Shown: positions 45,130-54,923 of the stretch, one piece after another
How positions within the stretch are numbered: the stretch's first letter is position 1
Layout of the letters: each line of letters opens with the position of its first letter
Origin: Aquimarina algicola
GTDB taxonomy: Bacteria; Bacteroidota; Bacteroidia; Flavobacteriales; Flavobacteriaceae
Reading direction: 5' to 3'
NCBI RefSeq assembly: GCF_006443095.1
Contig: NZ_VFWZ01000005.1
Location: 434,001-498,000 of the forward strand
Length of the DNA: 64,000 nt
Program-made: the position numbers and the translations under genes
Notes under the pieces: generated by a model
Seen by the model: only the letters and a program-made list of their open reading frames with translations
Databases searched by the model: none
Told to the model about the DNA's origin: nothing

Positions 45130-46317
45130 ATGAAAAGAGTAATTGTAGGATTGTCTGGAGGAGTAGATTCTAGCGTAGCTGCATATTTACTCAAAGAACA
45201 AGGGTATGAAGTAATTGGATTATTTATGAAGAATTGGCATGATGATTCGGTTACTATTTCTGATGAATGCCCTTGGCTTGATGATAGTAATGATGCATTA
45301 TTGGTTGCAGAAAAATTAGGAATACCATTTCAAACTGTTGATCTTAGTGAGCAATATAAAGAACGTATTGTAGATTACATGTTTAACGAATATGAGAAAG
45401 GTAGAACACCTAATCCTGATGTATTGTGTAATCGAGAGATTAAATTTGATGTGTTTTTAAAAATTGCGCTGTCACTTGGTGCAGATTATGTTGCTACTGG
45501 GCATTATTGTAGAAAAGAGACAATAATCGAAGATGGCAAAGAAATACATAGATTATTGGCGGGTAAGGATCAAAATAAAGATCAATCATATTTTTTATGT
45601 CAATTGTCACAAGAACAATTGGCAAAAACATTATTTCCGGTTGGTGAATTATTAAAACCTGAAGTTAGAGAAATTGCTGCAAAGCAAAATCTTGTTACCG
45701 CAGACAAAAAGGATTCTCAAGGATTATGTTTTATTGGAAAAGTTCGTTTGCCAGAGTTTCTTCAACAGAAATTACAACCAAAGGAAGGAGATATTATAGA
45801 AATACCATCTTCTGAAGAAATGTATCTGCGTGAAATACCCAATTTTAGTTCTAAACAAGAAGAATTAGAATTTTTGTCTACAAAATATAAATATGCAGTA
45901 GAGTATGGTAAAGTAGTAGGAAAACATCAGGGAGCACACTACTATACCAAAGGACAACGAAAAGGCCTAGCGGTTGGTGGAACACCAGAACCTTTGTTTG
46001 TGATCGAAACAGATGTTGAAACCAACACAATTTATACAGGGCAAGGTAAACATCACCCTGGTTTATATAGAAAAGCGTTATTCATAACAAATGAAGAGCT
46101 ACATTGGGTAAGAGATGACCTCAAAATTGAGATAGATGAAGAACTTGAAGTGATGGCAAGAATTCGTTATCGCCAGCCTTTAGAAAAGGCAAAATTGTAT
46201 CAAATCGATTCAGGTATATATGTAGTTTTTGAAAACGATCAAAGTGCAATCACAGAAGGACAATTTGTAGCTTGGTATCAGGATGATGAATTAATCGGTT
46301 CCGGAGTGATTTCTTAG
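45130..46317 (+). CDS. mnmA: tRNA-specific 2-thiouridylase
   Basis: MnmA thiolates U34 of tRNAs for Glu, Gln and Lys, using ATP and persulfide sulfur. The PP-loop is SGGVDSS at 9-15, the catalytic cysteines are Cys100 in [10 protein letters not shown] and Cys200 in SQGLCFIG, and the C-terminal beta-barrel has [24 protein letters not shown] sequence near 275-290. It is 395 residues, slightly longer than the E. coli protein. The frame is open from TTG 45127, but ATG 45130 gives the standard start [11 protein letters not shown]. Confidence 0.96.
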   Translation: MKRVIVGLSGGVDSSVAAYLLKEQGYEVIGLFMKNWHDDSVTISDECPWLDDSNDALLVAEKLGIPFQTVDLSEQYKERIVDYMFNEYEKGRTPNPDVLCNREIKFDVFLKIALSLGADYVATGHYCRKETIIEDGKEIHRLLAGKDQNKDQSYFLCQLSQEQLAKTLFPVGELLKPEVREIAAKQNLVTADKKDSQGLCFIGKVRLPEFLQQKLQPKEGDIIEIPSSEEMYLREIPNFSSKQEELEFLSTKYKYAVEYGKVVGKHQGAHYYTKGQRKGLAVGGTPEPLFVIETDVETNTIYTGQGKHHPGLYRKALFITNEELHWVRDDLKIEIDEELEVMARIRYRQPLEKAKLYQIDSGIYVVFENDQSAITEGQFVAWYQDDELIGSGVIS

Positions 46318-46352
46318 AAGTCATGTAAATAATGACATAACTTTATTCATAT

Positions 46353-46382
46353 ACTCCTGCTGTTCAGCAGGAGTGTTTTTTT
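46353..46382 (+). terminator. Rho-independent terminator after mnmA
   Basis: ACTCCTGCTG (46353-46362) pairs perfectly with CAGCAGGAGT (46365-46374) around a tight loop, then a T7 run. It is 36 bases after the mnmA stop. Confidence 0.93.
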
Positions 46383-46425
46383 GATAAGATTAGTACATTG
46401 ATCAGATTTATATTTTAATTTAGAT

Positions 46426-46433
46426 TAGCTTTG
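46426..46433 (+). promoter_or_regulatory. -7 promoter element of the nitronate monooxygenase-like gene
   Basis: TAGCTTTG matches TAnnTTTG and lies 41 bases before the chosen ATG at 46475. This position would make the in-frame GTG at 46433 untranscribed, supporting the later start. Confidence 0.5.
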
Positions 46434-46474
46434 TGAAGCGTTATATATTTACTTACGAACAAAGAAATAAACGA

Positions 46475-47419
46475 ATGAATACAGTTAAAACTTTATTTAA
46501 TATAAAATACCCAATAATACAAGGTGGAATGATATGGGCTAGTGGTTGGAAACTTGCTAGTGCTGTCAGTAATGCAGGTGGGTTAGGACTTATCGGATCA
46601 GGATCAATGTATCCCGATGTGTTAAGAGAACATATACAAAAATGTAAAAAAGCTACAGACAAACCATTTGGAGTAAATATACCAATGTTGTATCCCAACC
46701 TGGAAGAAATTATAAAAATTATAATAGAAGAAGAAGTAAAGATCGTATTTACATCGGCTGGAAATCCAAAAACATATACAAAGTACCTAAAAGAGCGAGG
46801 GATTACTGTAGTTCATGTAGTAAGTAGTCTTAAGTTTGCTTTGAAAGCTCAAGATGCCGGAGTAGATGCTATTGTTGCAGAGGGATTTGAAGCAGGAGGT
46901 CATAACGGTAGAGATGAAACCACGACGCTGGCTTTAATTCCAATGGTAAAAGAACATATAAAAATACCACTTATCGCAGCAGGAGGCATAGCAACAGGCT
47001 CAGCAATGTATGCGGTAATGGCATTGGGAGCAGATGGTGTACAGGTAGGAAGCCGTTTTGTAGCTAGTGAAGAGGCTTCTTCTCATATCGATTTCAAAAA
47101 TATGGTAGTACAAGCAAAAGAAGGAGATACGCAGCTTACTCTCAAAGAATTAGCACCAGTGCGAATGCTCAAAAATAAATTTTATAATGATGTTGCAAAT
47201 CTGTATACTCAAAGCCCTACCATTGATGATTTAAAGGAGTTATTAGGAAGAGCAAGGGCAAAACGAGGCATGTTTGAAGGTGATCTTGAAGAAGGAGAGT
47301 TAGAAATCGGACAAGTATCCGGATTAATACATGATATTAAACCGGCAGCTGTGATTGTAAAAGATATGATAGATGAGTTTGTAGTAACCAAAAGTAAAAT
47401 GGAACAACTCTCGATATAA
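46475..47419 (+). CDS. Nitronate monooxygenase-like flavoprotein
   Basis: This 314-residue FMN-binding TIM barrel belongs to the nitronate monooxygenase / FabK superfamily. It shows YPIIQGGMIWASGWKLASAV at the N-terminus, the catalytic-histidine region AEGFEAGGHNGRDETTTL and the phosphate-binding IPLIAAGGIATG and ADGVQVGSRFVASEE. It could oxidise propionate-3-nitronate or act as an enoyl-ACP reductase; no fatty-acid gene is nearby. The frame is open from GTG 46433, but ATG 46475 (MNTVKTLFNIKYP) fits the family and the promoter. mazG follows after 12 bases. Confidence 0.85.
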   Translation: MNTVKTLFNIKYPIIQGGMIWASGWKLASAVSNAGGLGLIGSGSMYPDVLREHIQKCKKATDKPFGVNIPMLYPNLEEIIKIIIEEEVKIVFTSAGNPKTYTKYLKERGITVVHVVSSLKFALKAQDAGVDAIVAEGFEAGGHNGRDETTTLALIPMVKEHIKIPLIAAGGIATGSAMYAVMALGADGVQVGSRFVASEEASSHIDFKNMVVQAKEGDTQLTLKELAPVRMLKNKFYNDVANLYTQSPTIDDLKELLGRARAKRGMFEGDLEEGELEIGQVSGLIHDIKPAAVIVKDMIDEFVVTKSKMEQLSI

Positions 47420-47431
47420 TAATCTCAAATT

Positions 47432-48205
47432 ATGAATTCAAGAAAGGATCAACTCAAGGCGTTTGATAGATTGCTAACTATTATGGACGAACTTCGAGAG
47501 CAATGTCCCTGGGATAGAAAACAAACCTTGCAATCATTAAGGCATCTCACCATCGAAGAGACGTATGAGCTTGGTGATGCAATATTAGATAATGACCTGG
47601 TTGAAGTAAAAAAAGAATTAGGAGATTTACTTCTACATATTGTTTTTTATGCAAAGATAGGGAGCGAAACCAATGATTTTGATATGGCAGATGTTGCTAA
47701 TGAGATATGTGAAAAACTTATTAATCGACACCCTCATATTTATGGTGATGTAGAAGTAAATGATGAAGAAGATGTAAAACGCAATTGGGAAAACTTGAAA
47801 CTTAAAGAAGGAAAAAAGAGTGTTTTAGAAGGTGTCCCAAAATCATTGCCGTCGCTAGTCAAAGCAAGTAGAATTCAGGACAAAGTAGCTGGAGTGGGAT
47901 TTGATTGGGAAGAGCCTCATCAGGTTTTTGAAAAATTAAAAGAGGAACTTGAAGAGTTGCAACATGAAGTTAATGTACAGGATCAAGATAAGATAGAGTC
48001 AGAATTTGGAGATGTACTTTTTTCAATGATTAATTATGCTCGATTTCTGAATGTTAATCCCGAAGATGCTCTTGAACGAACTAATAAAAAATTCATTAAG
48101 CGATTTCAGTATTTAGAAGCAAAAGCAAGAGAAAATAATAAAAGTCTAAAAGATATGACACTTTCAGAAATGGATGTTTTTTGGGAAGAAGCCAAAAAAT
48201 TATAA
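47432..48205 (+). CDS. mazG: Nucleoside triphosphate pyrophosphohydrolase MazG
   Basis: MazG hydrolyses (d)NTPs to monophosphates and pyrophosphate, cleaning the pool and in E. coli lowering ppGpp effects. The 257-residue protein has two MazG domains. The first contains CPWDRKQTLQSLRHLTIEE, EETYELGDAI and KKELGDLLLHIVFYAKI with the EExxE/ExxD metal ligands. The second has ELEELQHEV and ESEFGDVLFSMINYAR. No MazE/MazF toxin-antitoxin pair is adjacent. It starts 12 bases after the nitronate-monooxygenase-like stop and is likely co-transcribed with it. Confidence 0.94.
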   Translation: MNSRKDQLKAFDRLLTIMDELREQCPWDRKQTLQSLRHLTIEETYELGDAILDNDLVEVKKELGDLLLHIVFYAKIGSETNDFDMADVANEICEKLINRHPHIYGDVEVNDEEDVKRNWENLKLKEGKKSVLEGVPKSLPSLVKASRIQDKVAGVGFDWEEPHQVFEKLKEELEELQHEVNVQDQDKIESEFGDVLFSMINYARFLNVNPEDALERTNKKFIKRFQYLEAKARENNKSLKDMTLSEMDVFWEEAKKL

Positions 48206-48220
48206 ATTTCTTGTCATAAT

Positions 48221-48260
48221 AAATACCCTACTTATGTTCGTAAATATAAGTAGAGTATTT
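48221..48260. terminator. Bidirectional terminator between mazG and the amylase gene
   Basis: AAATACCCTACTTAT (48221-48235) pairs with ATAAGTAGAGTATTT (48246-48260) with one mismatch. It sits between convergent stops at 48205 and 48277. Confidence 0.8.
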
Positions 48261-48276
48261 GCTAAAAAGATATTCT

Positions 48277-51200
48277 TTAATTTCTTTCCTTTTTTAATAA
48301 TTTTTTAATGTGAGTGGTATTATCAATACTGATTTTACAGAAATATATCCCAGGTGCTTTCATTTTATATTTTGTATCTAAGGAAAATTGATGCCTGCCT
48401 TGATCAACTACGTCTTCGTAAATTACACCTTGAACTCCGTATACGTTGATAATTTCTATTTTTACTTTGCTATTATTCTTGGTTACGTACCATGAAATCG
48501 TAGATGCTTCAGAAATGGGGTTTGGCGAAACATATATATTTGAATTAATAGAATTGGCTTCAGCACCTTTTGATAATATAGGTTTGTTATCATACCAAAC
48601 GCCATTATAGTACCAACCGTTTTTGCACCTGTTTAGATCAGAAGTTTGAGAAGAACCACTATTACTAAAAATCAGATTAGCGCAAGTTATTTCAGGAAAA
48701 GTGTAGCGATACCAACCATCTGCGTCAGAAATCATTGATTCACCTGGCCAGTTAATCGACATTGTTGGAGGACTAGTATTCCAATAGTATACTGTTGGCG
48801 ATGCATAAGAGTCTGATTTGAAATATACAGTTAGCTCTTCGGGTTGTGACTGTTCATTTGGGTTACTGTCATACCAAGTGCCATTATAATACCAGCCATC
48901 TCCACAACGATTAAGGTCTGCCGTTTGATTTACTCCATTATCACTAAAGATTAGATTGGTACATGATATTTGATCTAAAGTATACAAATACCAACCGTTT
49001 CCTATATCGGTCATAGATTCTCCAGGCCAATTGGTATCAACATTTATAGGATTAGTATTCCAAAAGTAAATGCTTGGGTTAGACAATGAGCCTTTGTAAT
49101 ACAGTTTTAGCTGATCTGTTGAAGTCGAAGAAAAAGTAAATTCATGACTAATTATTTCAGAACTTAATCCTCCTGTATCGTATGCAATAGCTCTTATGGT
49201 TGTATTACTTGTTAGTGGTATTGGATTCGTGTATACATTTGAATATACTGTTGGCTGATCCCCATTGAGTGTATAATAGATGTTAACTTCATCAGAATTA
49301 TCATCATTTGCACTAAGTGTTACTAAAACTGTTTCTCCATCAGAAAAAACTCCACCTTCTGGTGTCATTGTTAATTTAGGGGGCATGTTGACGTCACCAT
49401 CTGGCCTTGTGTCGTACCAAACGCCATTGTCATACCAGCCGTCTTTATCTCTAAAAAGATCAGGTGTTTTATTATTGGCATTATCACTAAATAATAAATT
49501 AGTACTTTCGATTCCTTCAAATATATATTCATACCAATCAGAATTATCAATTCTTGTCATTTGAGGTCCTGGCCATACACTAGGGGATAATATATCAGGA
49601 ACTTCATTCCAATAATGAATATTAACTTGTGACCAATTTGCAGGTTTTTTTATATAAATACGTAGTCCTTCAAGAGTACCTATTGTATAGTTCTTTGTAA
49701 TAATATCTGATGGTTCATTGTTTTTGTCGTATGCTATTGCCTTTATTGTTGAAGATGTTGTTATCGTAAATCGACTTGTATATTTGTTACTTAAGGTATT
49801 GGGTGTTGTACCATCTGTAGTATAGTAAATTGCATAAGGTGCTCCTGCACCACCAACAGCATCTAATGTAATTTGAATAGGGTTTTCTGATCTTGTAAGT
49901 TGAGGGTCTATGGTTACTACAGGTTTTGATGGACCATTAACACAGTTTTCAAAAAAACCACCTCCGCAACCTCCGATAAGCCCGGGACCATTATGTACAT
50001 AAATTCCTGCAGAACCAGATGTCACATTAAAATTTAAGGTACCATTAGAAGCTTGGATTTCACGTCCGGTAACAGCATCTCTATAGATTCCGTCTGTCAT
50101 TCCTGAAATAGAAAAGGAGGCATCACCATCTTTGGCTAGACCTACTGCAACTTCACTATTTTGATAAATTCTACGATAAGCAACTGCATTTCCTGGTGCA
50201 TCTTTCCAGTTCCATGCTCCTTTTTGAAGAGCAGGAACTGCTTTTCGGATAGCATTCAATTTTTTTATGTGTTGATAAATCTTATGATTAGGAGCTTGAT
50301 CAATCACATTCCCATAATATGCTCTTCCAGTTTCATCAATAGATTTTTGAATACCGGATGCGTCATGAATGTCAGCAAATTCTCCAGACTTAAATCGCAT
50401 TTCAGTTCCATAATAGACTACAGGTATTCCCCGCCAGGTGAACATAAAATTCATGCATGCTGCCAGGTTTTCATCAGAACCTCCATAGCGTCTGTTCCAA
50501 TCATTGTTAGGACCAAAATCATGATTATCTAACCATGTAACCAGAGTAGAAGTATCACTGTAAAGGTGATCATATCTTGAAGCTGCTTTTACAGTAGAGA
50601 AGGATTGACCTTCTTCAAAAGTGCCATGAAATGTAGCTTCTGCAAAAAAATCAATCACGGCTAAATCTATGGGTTCTGAATTGTTTACAGCCCCTCTCCA
50701 GGTGTAGTAGTGAGGGTTTATTTTGTCTACCGGGTGTAGTTCATGACGTTTTTGTGCCACTTCTCCAAAAATAAATAAGTCTGGATTTACTTTTTTAAAC
50801 GCATCATAAAAATATAAAATGTCTTCTTTGCTCATATGTTTGACGGTATCCCATCTAAATGCATCAACTCCCATATTAATAAAGGTTGTATAGGCATTAA
50901 CTAAATAGTCACGTACTACTTGGCTTCCGGTGTTAAGGTCTGGTGTATCTCCTGCAAGTGCTCTATTTTGTAAGTTTTCTATATCATCAAAACCCTGAGC
51001 AAATCCATTTCCTGAGTGATGATACCAATTAGGGTCAGTAGTGTCAACATAGTTTTCTTTACTGGGAAAATTGAATGCAGCCAAATTTTGATTGTATGGA
51101 GGAGGCATTTTCGCAAGATTAGCTCTGCTCCAAATCAACCCATCTTCTGGATTGGGAGTTAAACCATCATACTCCCAGTTCGAATTGTCAGGAGCGTACC

Positions 51201-51735
51201 AAGAAGCATTGGGATCTGTATTATACTTTATTTCTGCGACATCTTTAATACCAAATCGACCTGAATGGTTAGTTACGATATCCAAAACAATTTTCATATC
51301 TCGAGCGTGAATCTCGTTTATTAAATCTTGAAAAGTAGCATCAGGAGATTCTAATCTAGGATCTACTTTTGTAAAGTCCCAGGCGTGATAACCATGATAA
51401 TCTAATGGGCTTCGATTATGAACAATAGGAGTGATCCATATTGCTGTAAATCCAAGATCCTTGATATAGTCTAATTTCTGGATTAATCCTTTGAAGTCTC
51501 CTCTCCAAGTAACATCATTAGGGTCTGTTATTGTTGGATTTATTGTGGGGTCAGGGTTATAGGATGACCATTCTGTAGGAGCATTATTTGAAGAATCACC
51601 ATCAAAAAAACGAGAGGTCATCAAAAAATAAATTGTTTCTTCTCGGAAATCTATTTGGCTATTTGCTGATAATGGAGCAATAAACATAATTCCTATGTTT
51701 ATCATGTAAAACAGGTTGGATAATAATGTTTTCAT
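48277..51735 (-). CDS. Secreted GH13 alpha-amylase with CBM26-like modules and type IX sorting domain
   Basis: This 1152-residue starch-degrading enzyme has a signal peptide (about 1-26) and a GH13 barrel to about 590, with catalytic Asp296 in DAFRWDT, Glu325 in FGEVAQ and Asp406 in LDNHD. It continues with a chitobiase-type FN3-like domain (about 605-690), a starch-binding CBM26-like module (691-783), a second FN3-like domain (784-874) and two more CBM26-like modules (875-966 and 967-1052). Each module has the GWYxNGxWYD ending. The last 88 residues (SPNPISEAS..., GIYFCKI, HIKKLLKK) are a type IX secretion sorting domain. No SusC/SusD pair is adjacent. Confidence 0.92.
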   Translation of the reverse strand: MKTLLSNLFYMINIGIMFIAPLSANSQIDFREETIYFLMTSRFFDGDSSNNAPTEWSSYNPDPTINPTITDPNDVTWRGDFKGLIQKLDYIKDLGFTAIWITPIVHNRSPLDYHGYHAWDFTKVDPRLESPDATFQDLINEIHARDMKIVLDIVTNHSGRFGIKDVAEIKYNTDPNASWYAPDNSNWEYDGLTPNPEDGLIWSRANLAKMPPPYNQNLAAFNFPSKENYVDTTDPNWYHHSGNGFAQGFDDIENLQNRALAGDTPDLNTGSQVVRDYLVNAYTTFINMGVDAFRWDTVKHMSKEDILYFYDAFKKVNPDLFIFGEVAQKRHELHPVDKINPHYYTWRGAVNNSEPIDLAVIDFFAEATFHGTFEEGQSFSTVKAASRYDHLYSDTSTLVTWLDNHDFGPNNDWNRRYGGSDENLAACMNFMFTWRGIPVVYYGTEMRFKSGEFADIHDASGIQKSIDETGRAYYGNVIDQAPNHKIYQHIKKLNAIRKAVPALQKGAWNWKDAPGNAVAYRRIYQNSEVAVGLAKDGDASFSISGMTDGIYRDAVTGREIQASNGTLNFNVTSGSAGIYVHNGPGLIGGCGGGFFENCVNGPSKPVVTIDPQLTRSENPIQITLDAVGGAGAPYAIYYTTDGTTPNTLSNKYTSRFTITTSSTIKAIAYDKNNEPSDIITKNYTIGTLEGLRIYIKKPANWSQVNIHYWNEVPDILSPSVWPGPQMTRIDNSDWYEYIFEGIESTNLLFSDNANNKTPDLFRDKDGWYDNGVWYDTRPDGDVNMPPKLTMTPEGGVFSDGETVLVTLSANDDNSDEVNIYYTLNGDQPTVYSNVYTNPIPLTSNTTIRAIAYDTGGLSSEIISHEFTFSSTSTDQLKLYYKGSLSNPSIYFWNTNPINVDTNWPGESMTDIGNGWYLYTLDQISCTNLIFSDNGVNQTADLNRCGDGWYYNGTWYDSNPNEQSQPEELTVYFKSDSYASPTVYYWNTSPPTMSINWPGESMISDADGWYRYTFPEITCANLIFSNSGSSQTSDLNRCKNGWYYNGVWYDNKPILSKGAEANSINSNIYVSPNPISEASTISWYVTKNNSKVKIEIINVYGVQGVIYEDVVDQGRHQFSLDTKYKMKAPGIYFCKISIDNTTHIKKLLKKERN

Positions 51736-51983
51736 TTGTGTGAGTTTGTAATTAGAAAAATTCAGTGTAATTGCTATATGTGTTATATGGGTGTTAATTT
51801 TTTGTGTAATATTTGTTTATTTGTGATTTTATGTGTTGATATTGTAATTTATAAAAAATAGTCATCTGTCTAGACTTCAATAATTTACTACAACGTTTTC
51901 GTGTTGATAAGTTGCTGAATTTCTTGGTTTTAGAAGAGTTGATTGCCAAGTTTGTTCGCTAATTAGAAAAAATGATATCGTTT

Positions 51984-52613
51984 TTATTTTTGAAAAATAA
52001 TTACATCTTTTGCAACTTCTACATGGCCAAAATTGAATTTGTTTTTAATCCAGTTGATGCTTTTTGGAGTATAAAAAAACACATGTGTAGGATCATTTTT
52101 GTACCACCAGGTATCAAAATTGATATTTTCTGTAAATAGTTTTGTTTTACAATAAAGTGTTCCGTTTGGTTTTAAAAGACGTGATAATAACTGAAATTCT
52201 TGTATTGGACGATAAAAATGTTCTACTACTTCGCAGCATATTATATAATCATAATTACTATCCAAAAGAACATCATTTTTATTTTTAAAAATAGGATCGT
52301 ATTCTAGAATGTCATAGTTCTTATTTTTCAATAGATAAGAGACCACAGAATTTGTACCTGAACCAAAGTCAAGCCCTTTATCGTGCTTAGAATGGTTGTT
52401 AACAACTTTTTCTATGATGGTAGATACAGAATTTTGATATCCTAAATTATAAACATCGTTTTGATGCAGGTTATATCTTTCTCTTTCTTGATTTTTAGAA
52501 AGAAAAAACGAATGATCAAGCATTACGCTATTACATTCGTTACATTGTAAATATTTTTTATGCTGAACTTCAGAAAACACATTTGTTTTTGAAGCACATA
52601 GTGAGCAAAGCAT
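51984..52613 (-). CDS. Class I SAM-dependent methyltransferase with N-terminal zinc ribbon
   Basis: This 209-residue protein starts with a Cys3-x2-Cys6 ... Cys24-x2-Cys27 zinc ribbon. The methyltransferase fold follows, with the SAM-binding GLDFGSGTNSVVSYL near 79-93 and the motif IV-like YIICCEVVEHFYRP near 122-135. It resembles RlmA-type or C-methyltransferase-type ribbon proteins used in rRNA or sugar methylation. The substrate is unknown. It begins 6 bases after the DUF349 stop, so it is the last gene of that operon. Confidence 0.8.
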   Translation of the reverse strand: MLCSLCASKTNVFSEVQHKKYLQCNECNSVMLDHSFFLSKNQERERYNLHQNDVYNLGYQNSVSTIIEKVVNNHSKHDKGLDFGSGTNSVVSYLLKNKNYDILEYDPIFKNKNDVLLDSNYDYIICCEVVEHFYRPIQEFQLLSRLLKPNGTLYCKTKLFTENINFDTWWYKNDPTHVFFYTPKSINWIKNKFNFGHVEVAKDVIIFQK

Positions 52614-52619
52614 GAATTA

Positions 52620-54782
52620 TTATAGCTGTTTGATCTTCTTTAATTTAGCTTTCCAAACGTCTAAATTCTCTTTGTGCTTTTCAATATTCTTTAGTACATC
52701 TATAACTAATGGATTATCGTCTTTTGCATTTTTAAAGAATTGAAGATTGTTCTCTAATTGACGAATTTCGGCATTAACTTCATCAATTTTCTTGCGAATA
52801 AAACTTTGTTCATTTCTAATAGCACGATCATCAGTTTGATTAGAAAGTGTGTTTAGCTTATTATCGTATTTAATTAGTTCTGTCTCTTTACGACTTAAGT
52901 TAAGTTGTTGGAAAAGATTATCTAAAATTTTATTGTATTCTGCTTCGATATTTTTCTTTTTGTAAGGAACTCGTCCTATGCCTTTCCAAGTAGCTATGTT
53001 TTCTTTAATTGTAGCTAGATCGGCTTCAGGGTCACCTGATAACTCCAAGGATTTTAGCGATTCAATGTGCTCTTGTTTTTTCTCAAGAGCAACTACTTCT
53101 TCTTTATTGGCTTCATTTCTTTCGGCATGTAATCTATCAAAATAAAAATTACAAGCGTCTTTAAATCGTTTCCATATTTTGTCACTATCCTTTCTAGGAA
53201 CGTGACCAATCTTTTTCCAATCTGATTGAATTTTTTTCATTAGAGGAGTGGTGACACTAAAATCATCACTATCCTTATTGTCCTCTGCAATTTGAATTAG
53301 TTCCATTTTTTTGTTTAGATTTTCAAATTGCTCCTTCTTCAATCCTTTGTAGAAAGCATTCTTGTTTCGGTTAAAGTCTCTTACGGCAGATTTAAATTCA
53401 CTCCAGGTTTGCTCATTTACATTAGAAGGAACTTTACCGGCTTTAAAAAACTGCTCTCGTAATGCTTCGATTTCTTTGATTTTTTGTTGCCAACCATTAT
53501 GACTTTTAGGCTGATCTTGACCAACTTCTGTTATATTAGCTATGATCTCTCTTTTGACCTCTAGGTTCTTTTCGTATACTTTGTCTAGTTCTTTAAAATA
53601 AAGTTGTCTGTTTTCGTGGATTTGTTTGGTTAGCAAGCTAAATTTTTCCCAAATTGGTTCTCTATATTCTTTACTAACCGGACCGAGGTCTTCTTTCCAC
53701 ATTTTATGCAGAAGTTGTAATTCTCTAAAAGCTCTATTTACATCTGTTTCTTGTGCAAGCTCTGTTGCGCGTTCTATAATTTTGAGCTTTTGTTCTAAAT
53801 TATGTTTGAAATCTAAATCTCTAAATTCTCTGTTTAGATGTAAAAAATCATAAAAATTTTCTGTGTGATGATGATAAGTATTCCAAACAGTATTGTATTT
53901 ATCTCGGGGAATAGGTCCGGCATTACGCCATCTTTCCTGTATACTTTTAAAATGATTATATGTAGTATTAATATTCTCGTCTACGTTTAAAAGTCCTTTT
54001 AATTCTTCGATAAGTTCAAGTCTTCTATTAAAGTTTTCCTGAAGATCTTTTTTCAGATTTTGGTAATAAGCATTACGTTTTTCTTTATAATCAAAATATG
54101 CAGAATTAAATTCTTTTTTGATAGGAGTAGAGTAATAAAAATCAATAATATCTCCACCATTAGCCAAAAACTCCTCTTTCTTCTGTTCTACTTCTTCATT
54201 AAATTTATTATTGAATTCTGTTTTGATCTCTTCAACGTGCTCTTTTATGGTTTGAACTTTTTCATTTTTAATTAAAATGCGTAGTTCTTTGACCAACTCT
54301 TCTTTACTCATTGCATGATAATCTTTTTTCTCGATTTCATGACTTTCCATAGTTGTTTCATCTTCACTATGAGCAGCAACAGCCTCGTTCATTTGGTCAT
54401 GTATATGATCTGAAGTTGAAGATGCTAACTCTTGAGGAATTTCAGCATTTTGATCTGTAGTATTTTCAGAAGTATTTTGTTGAGATTCAACTTGGGTATT
54501 AGCATTACTATCTTCAGTATTTTCTACATCAGAAGATTGTTTTTCAGCAGTATTTGTAGTATCACTATTAGCAATATCACTTTCAGTAATTGAAGTATCA
54601 ATTACTTCATCAGCTTCTTTTTTTTCAGCATCATCGATAGTGTTTTCCTCTAGATTTTGATTTTCTGAAGCTTGTAAATCATCATCTTTAGATGTTTGAT
54701 GTTCATCAGAGTGATTCTCTAGAGTTTCTATCTTATTTTCTTCATTTCCATCTGCTTTTGGCAGGTTATCGCTTGTGGACAT
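52620..54782 (-). CDS. DUF349 repeat protein, coiled-coil, acidic N-terminus
   Basis: This 720-residue soluble protein has an acidic, asparagine/serine/threonine-rich low-complexity N-terminus (about 1-155). Five DUF349 repeats follow between about 215 and 640, each with the RWxxxGPxPRxxYxxxWxxF pattern (for example ERWRNAGPIPRDKYNTVW and SDWKKIGHVPRKDSDKIW). The C-terminus is a charged coiled coil (LNTLSNQTDDRAIRNEQSF, NLQFFKNAKDDN). DUF349 proteins are found across bacteria and their biochemical role is not established. Lysine/glutamate-rich helices make it a likely scaffold. It is 141 bases downstream of aroE on the same strand. Confidence 0.85.
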   Translation of the reverse strand: MSTSDNLPKADGNEENKIETLENHSDEHQTSKDDDLQASENQNLEENTIDDAEKKEADEVIDTSITESDIANSDTTNTAEKQSSDVENTEDSNANTQVESQQNTSENTTDQNAEIPQELASSTSDHIHDQMNEAVAAHSEDETTMESHEIEKKDYHAMSKEELVKELRILIKNEKVQTIKEHVEEIKTEFNNKFNEEVEQKKEEFLANGGDIIDFYYSTPIKKEFNSAYFDYKEKRNAYYQNLKKDLQENFNRRLELIEELKGLLNVDENINTTYNHFKSIQERWRNAGPIPRDKYNTVWNTYHHHTENFYDFLHLNREFRDLDFKHNLEQKLKIIERATELAQETDVNRAFRELQLLHKMWKEDLGPVSKEYREPIWEKFSLLTKQIHENRQLYFKELDKVYEKNLEVKREIIANITEVGQDQPKSHNGWQQKIKEIEALREQFFKAGKVPSNVNEQTWSEFKSAVRDFNRNKNAFYKGLKKEQFENLNKKMELIQIAEDNKDSDDFSVTTPLMKKIQSDWKKIGHVPRKDSDKIWKRFKDACNFYFDRLHAERNEANKEEVVALEKKQEHIESLKSLELSGDPEADLATIKENIATWKGIGRVPYKKKNIEAEYNKILDNLFQQLNLSRKETELIKYDNKLNTLSNQTDDRAIRNEQSFIRKKIDEVNAEIRQLENNLQFFKNAKDDNPLVIDVLKNIEKHKENLDVWKAKLKKIKQL

Positions 54783-54923
54783 TGTGTGAACTTTTTAGTG
54801 TGTCTAAACTTTAAGTATTGACTAAGATACTAACATATTAGAAAACCTCAAAGTTATTATAAGGTTTTAAGATTACTTAAATAGTATTTATGTAAGAATT
54901 AGATCACAAAAAAGGGTAAGTTT

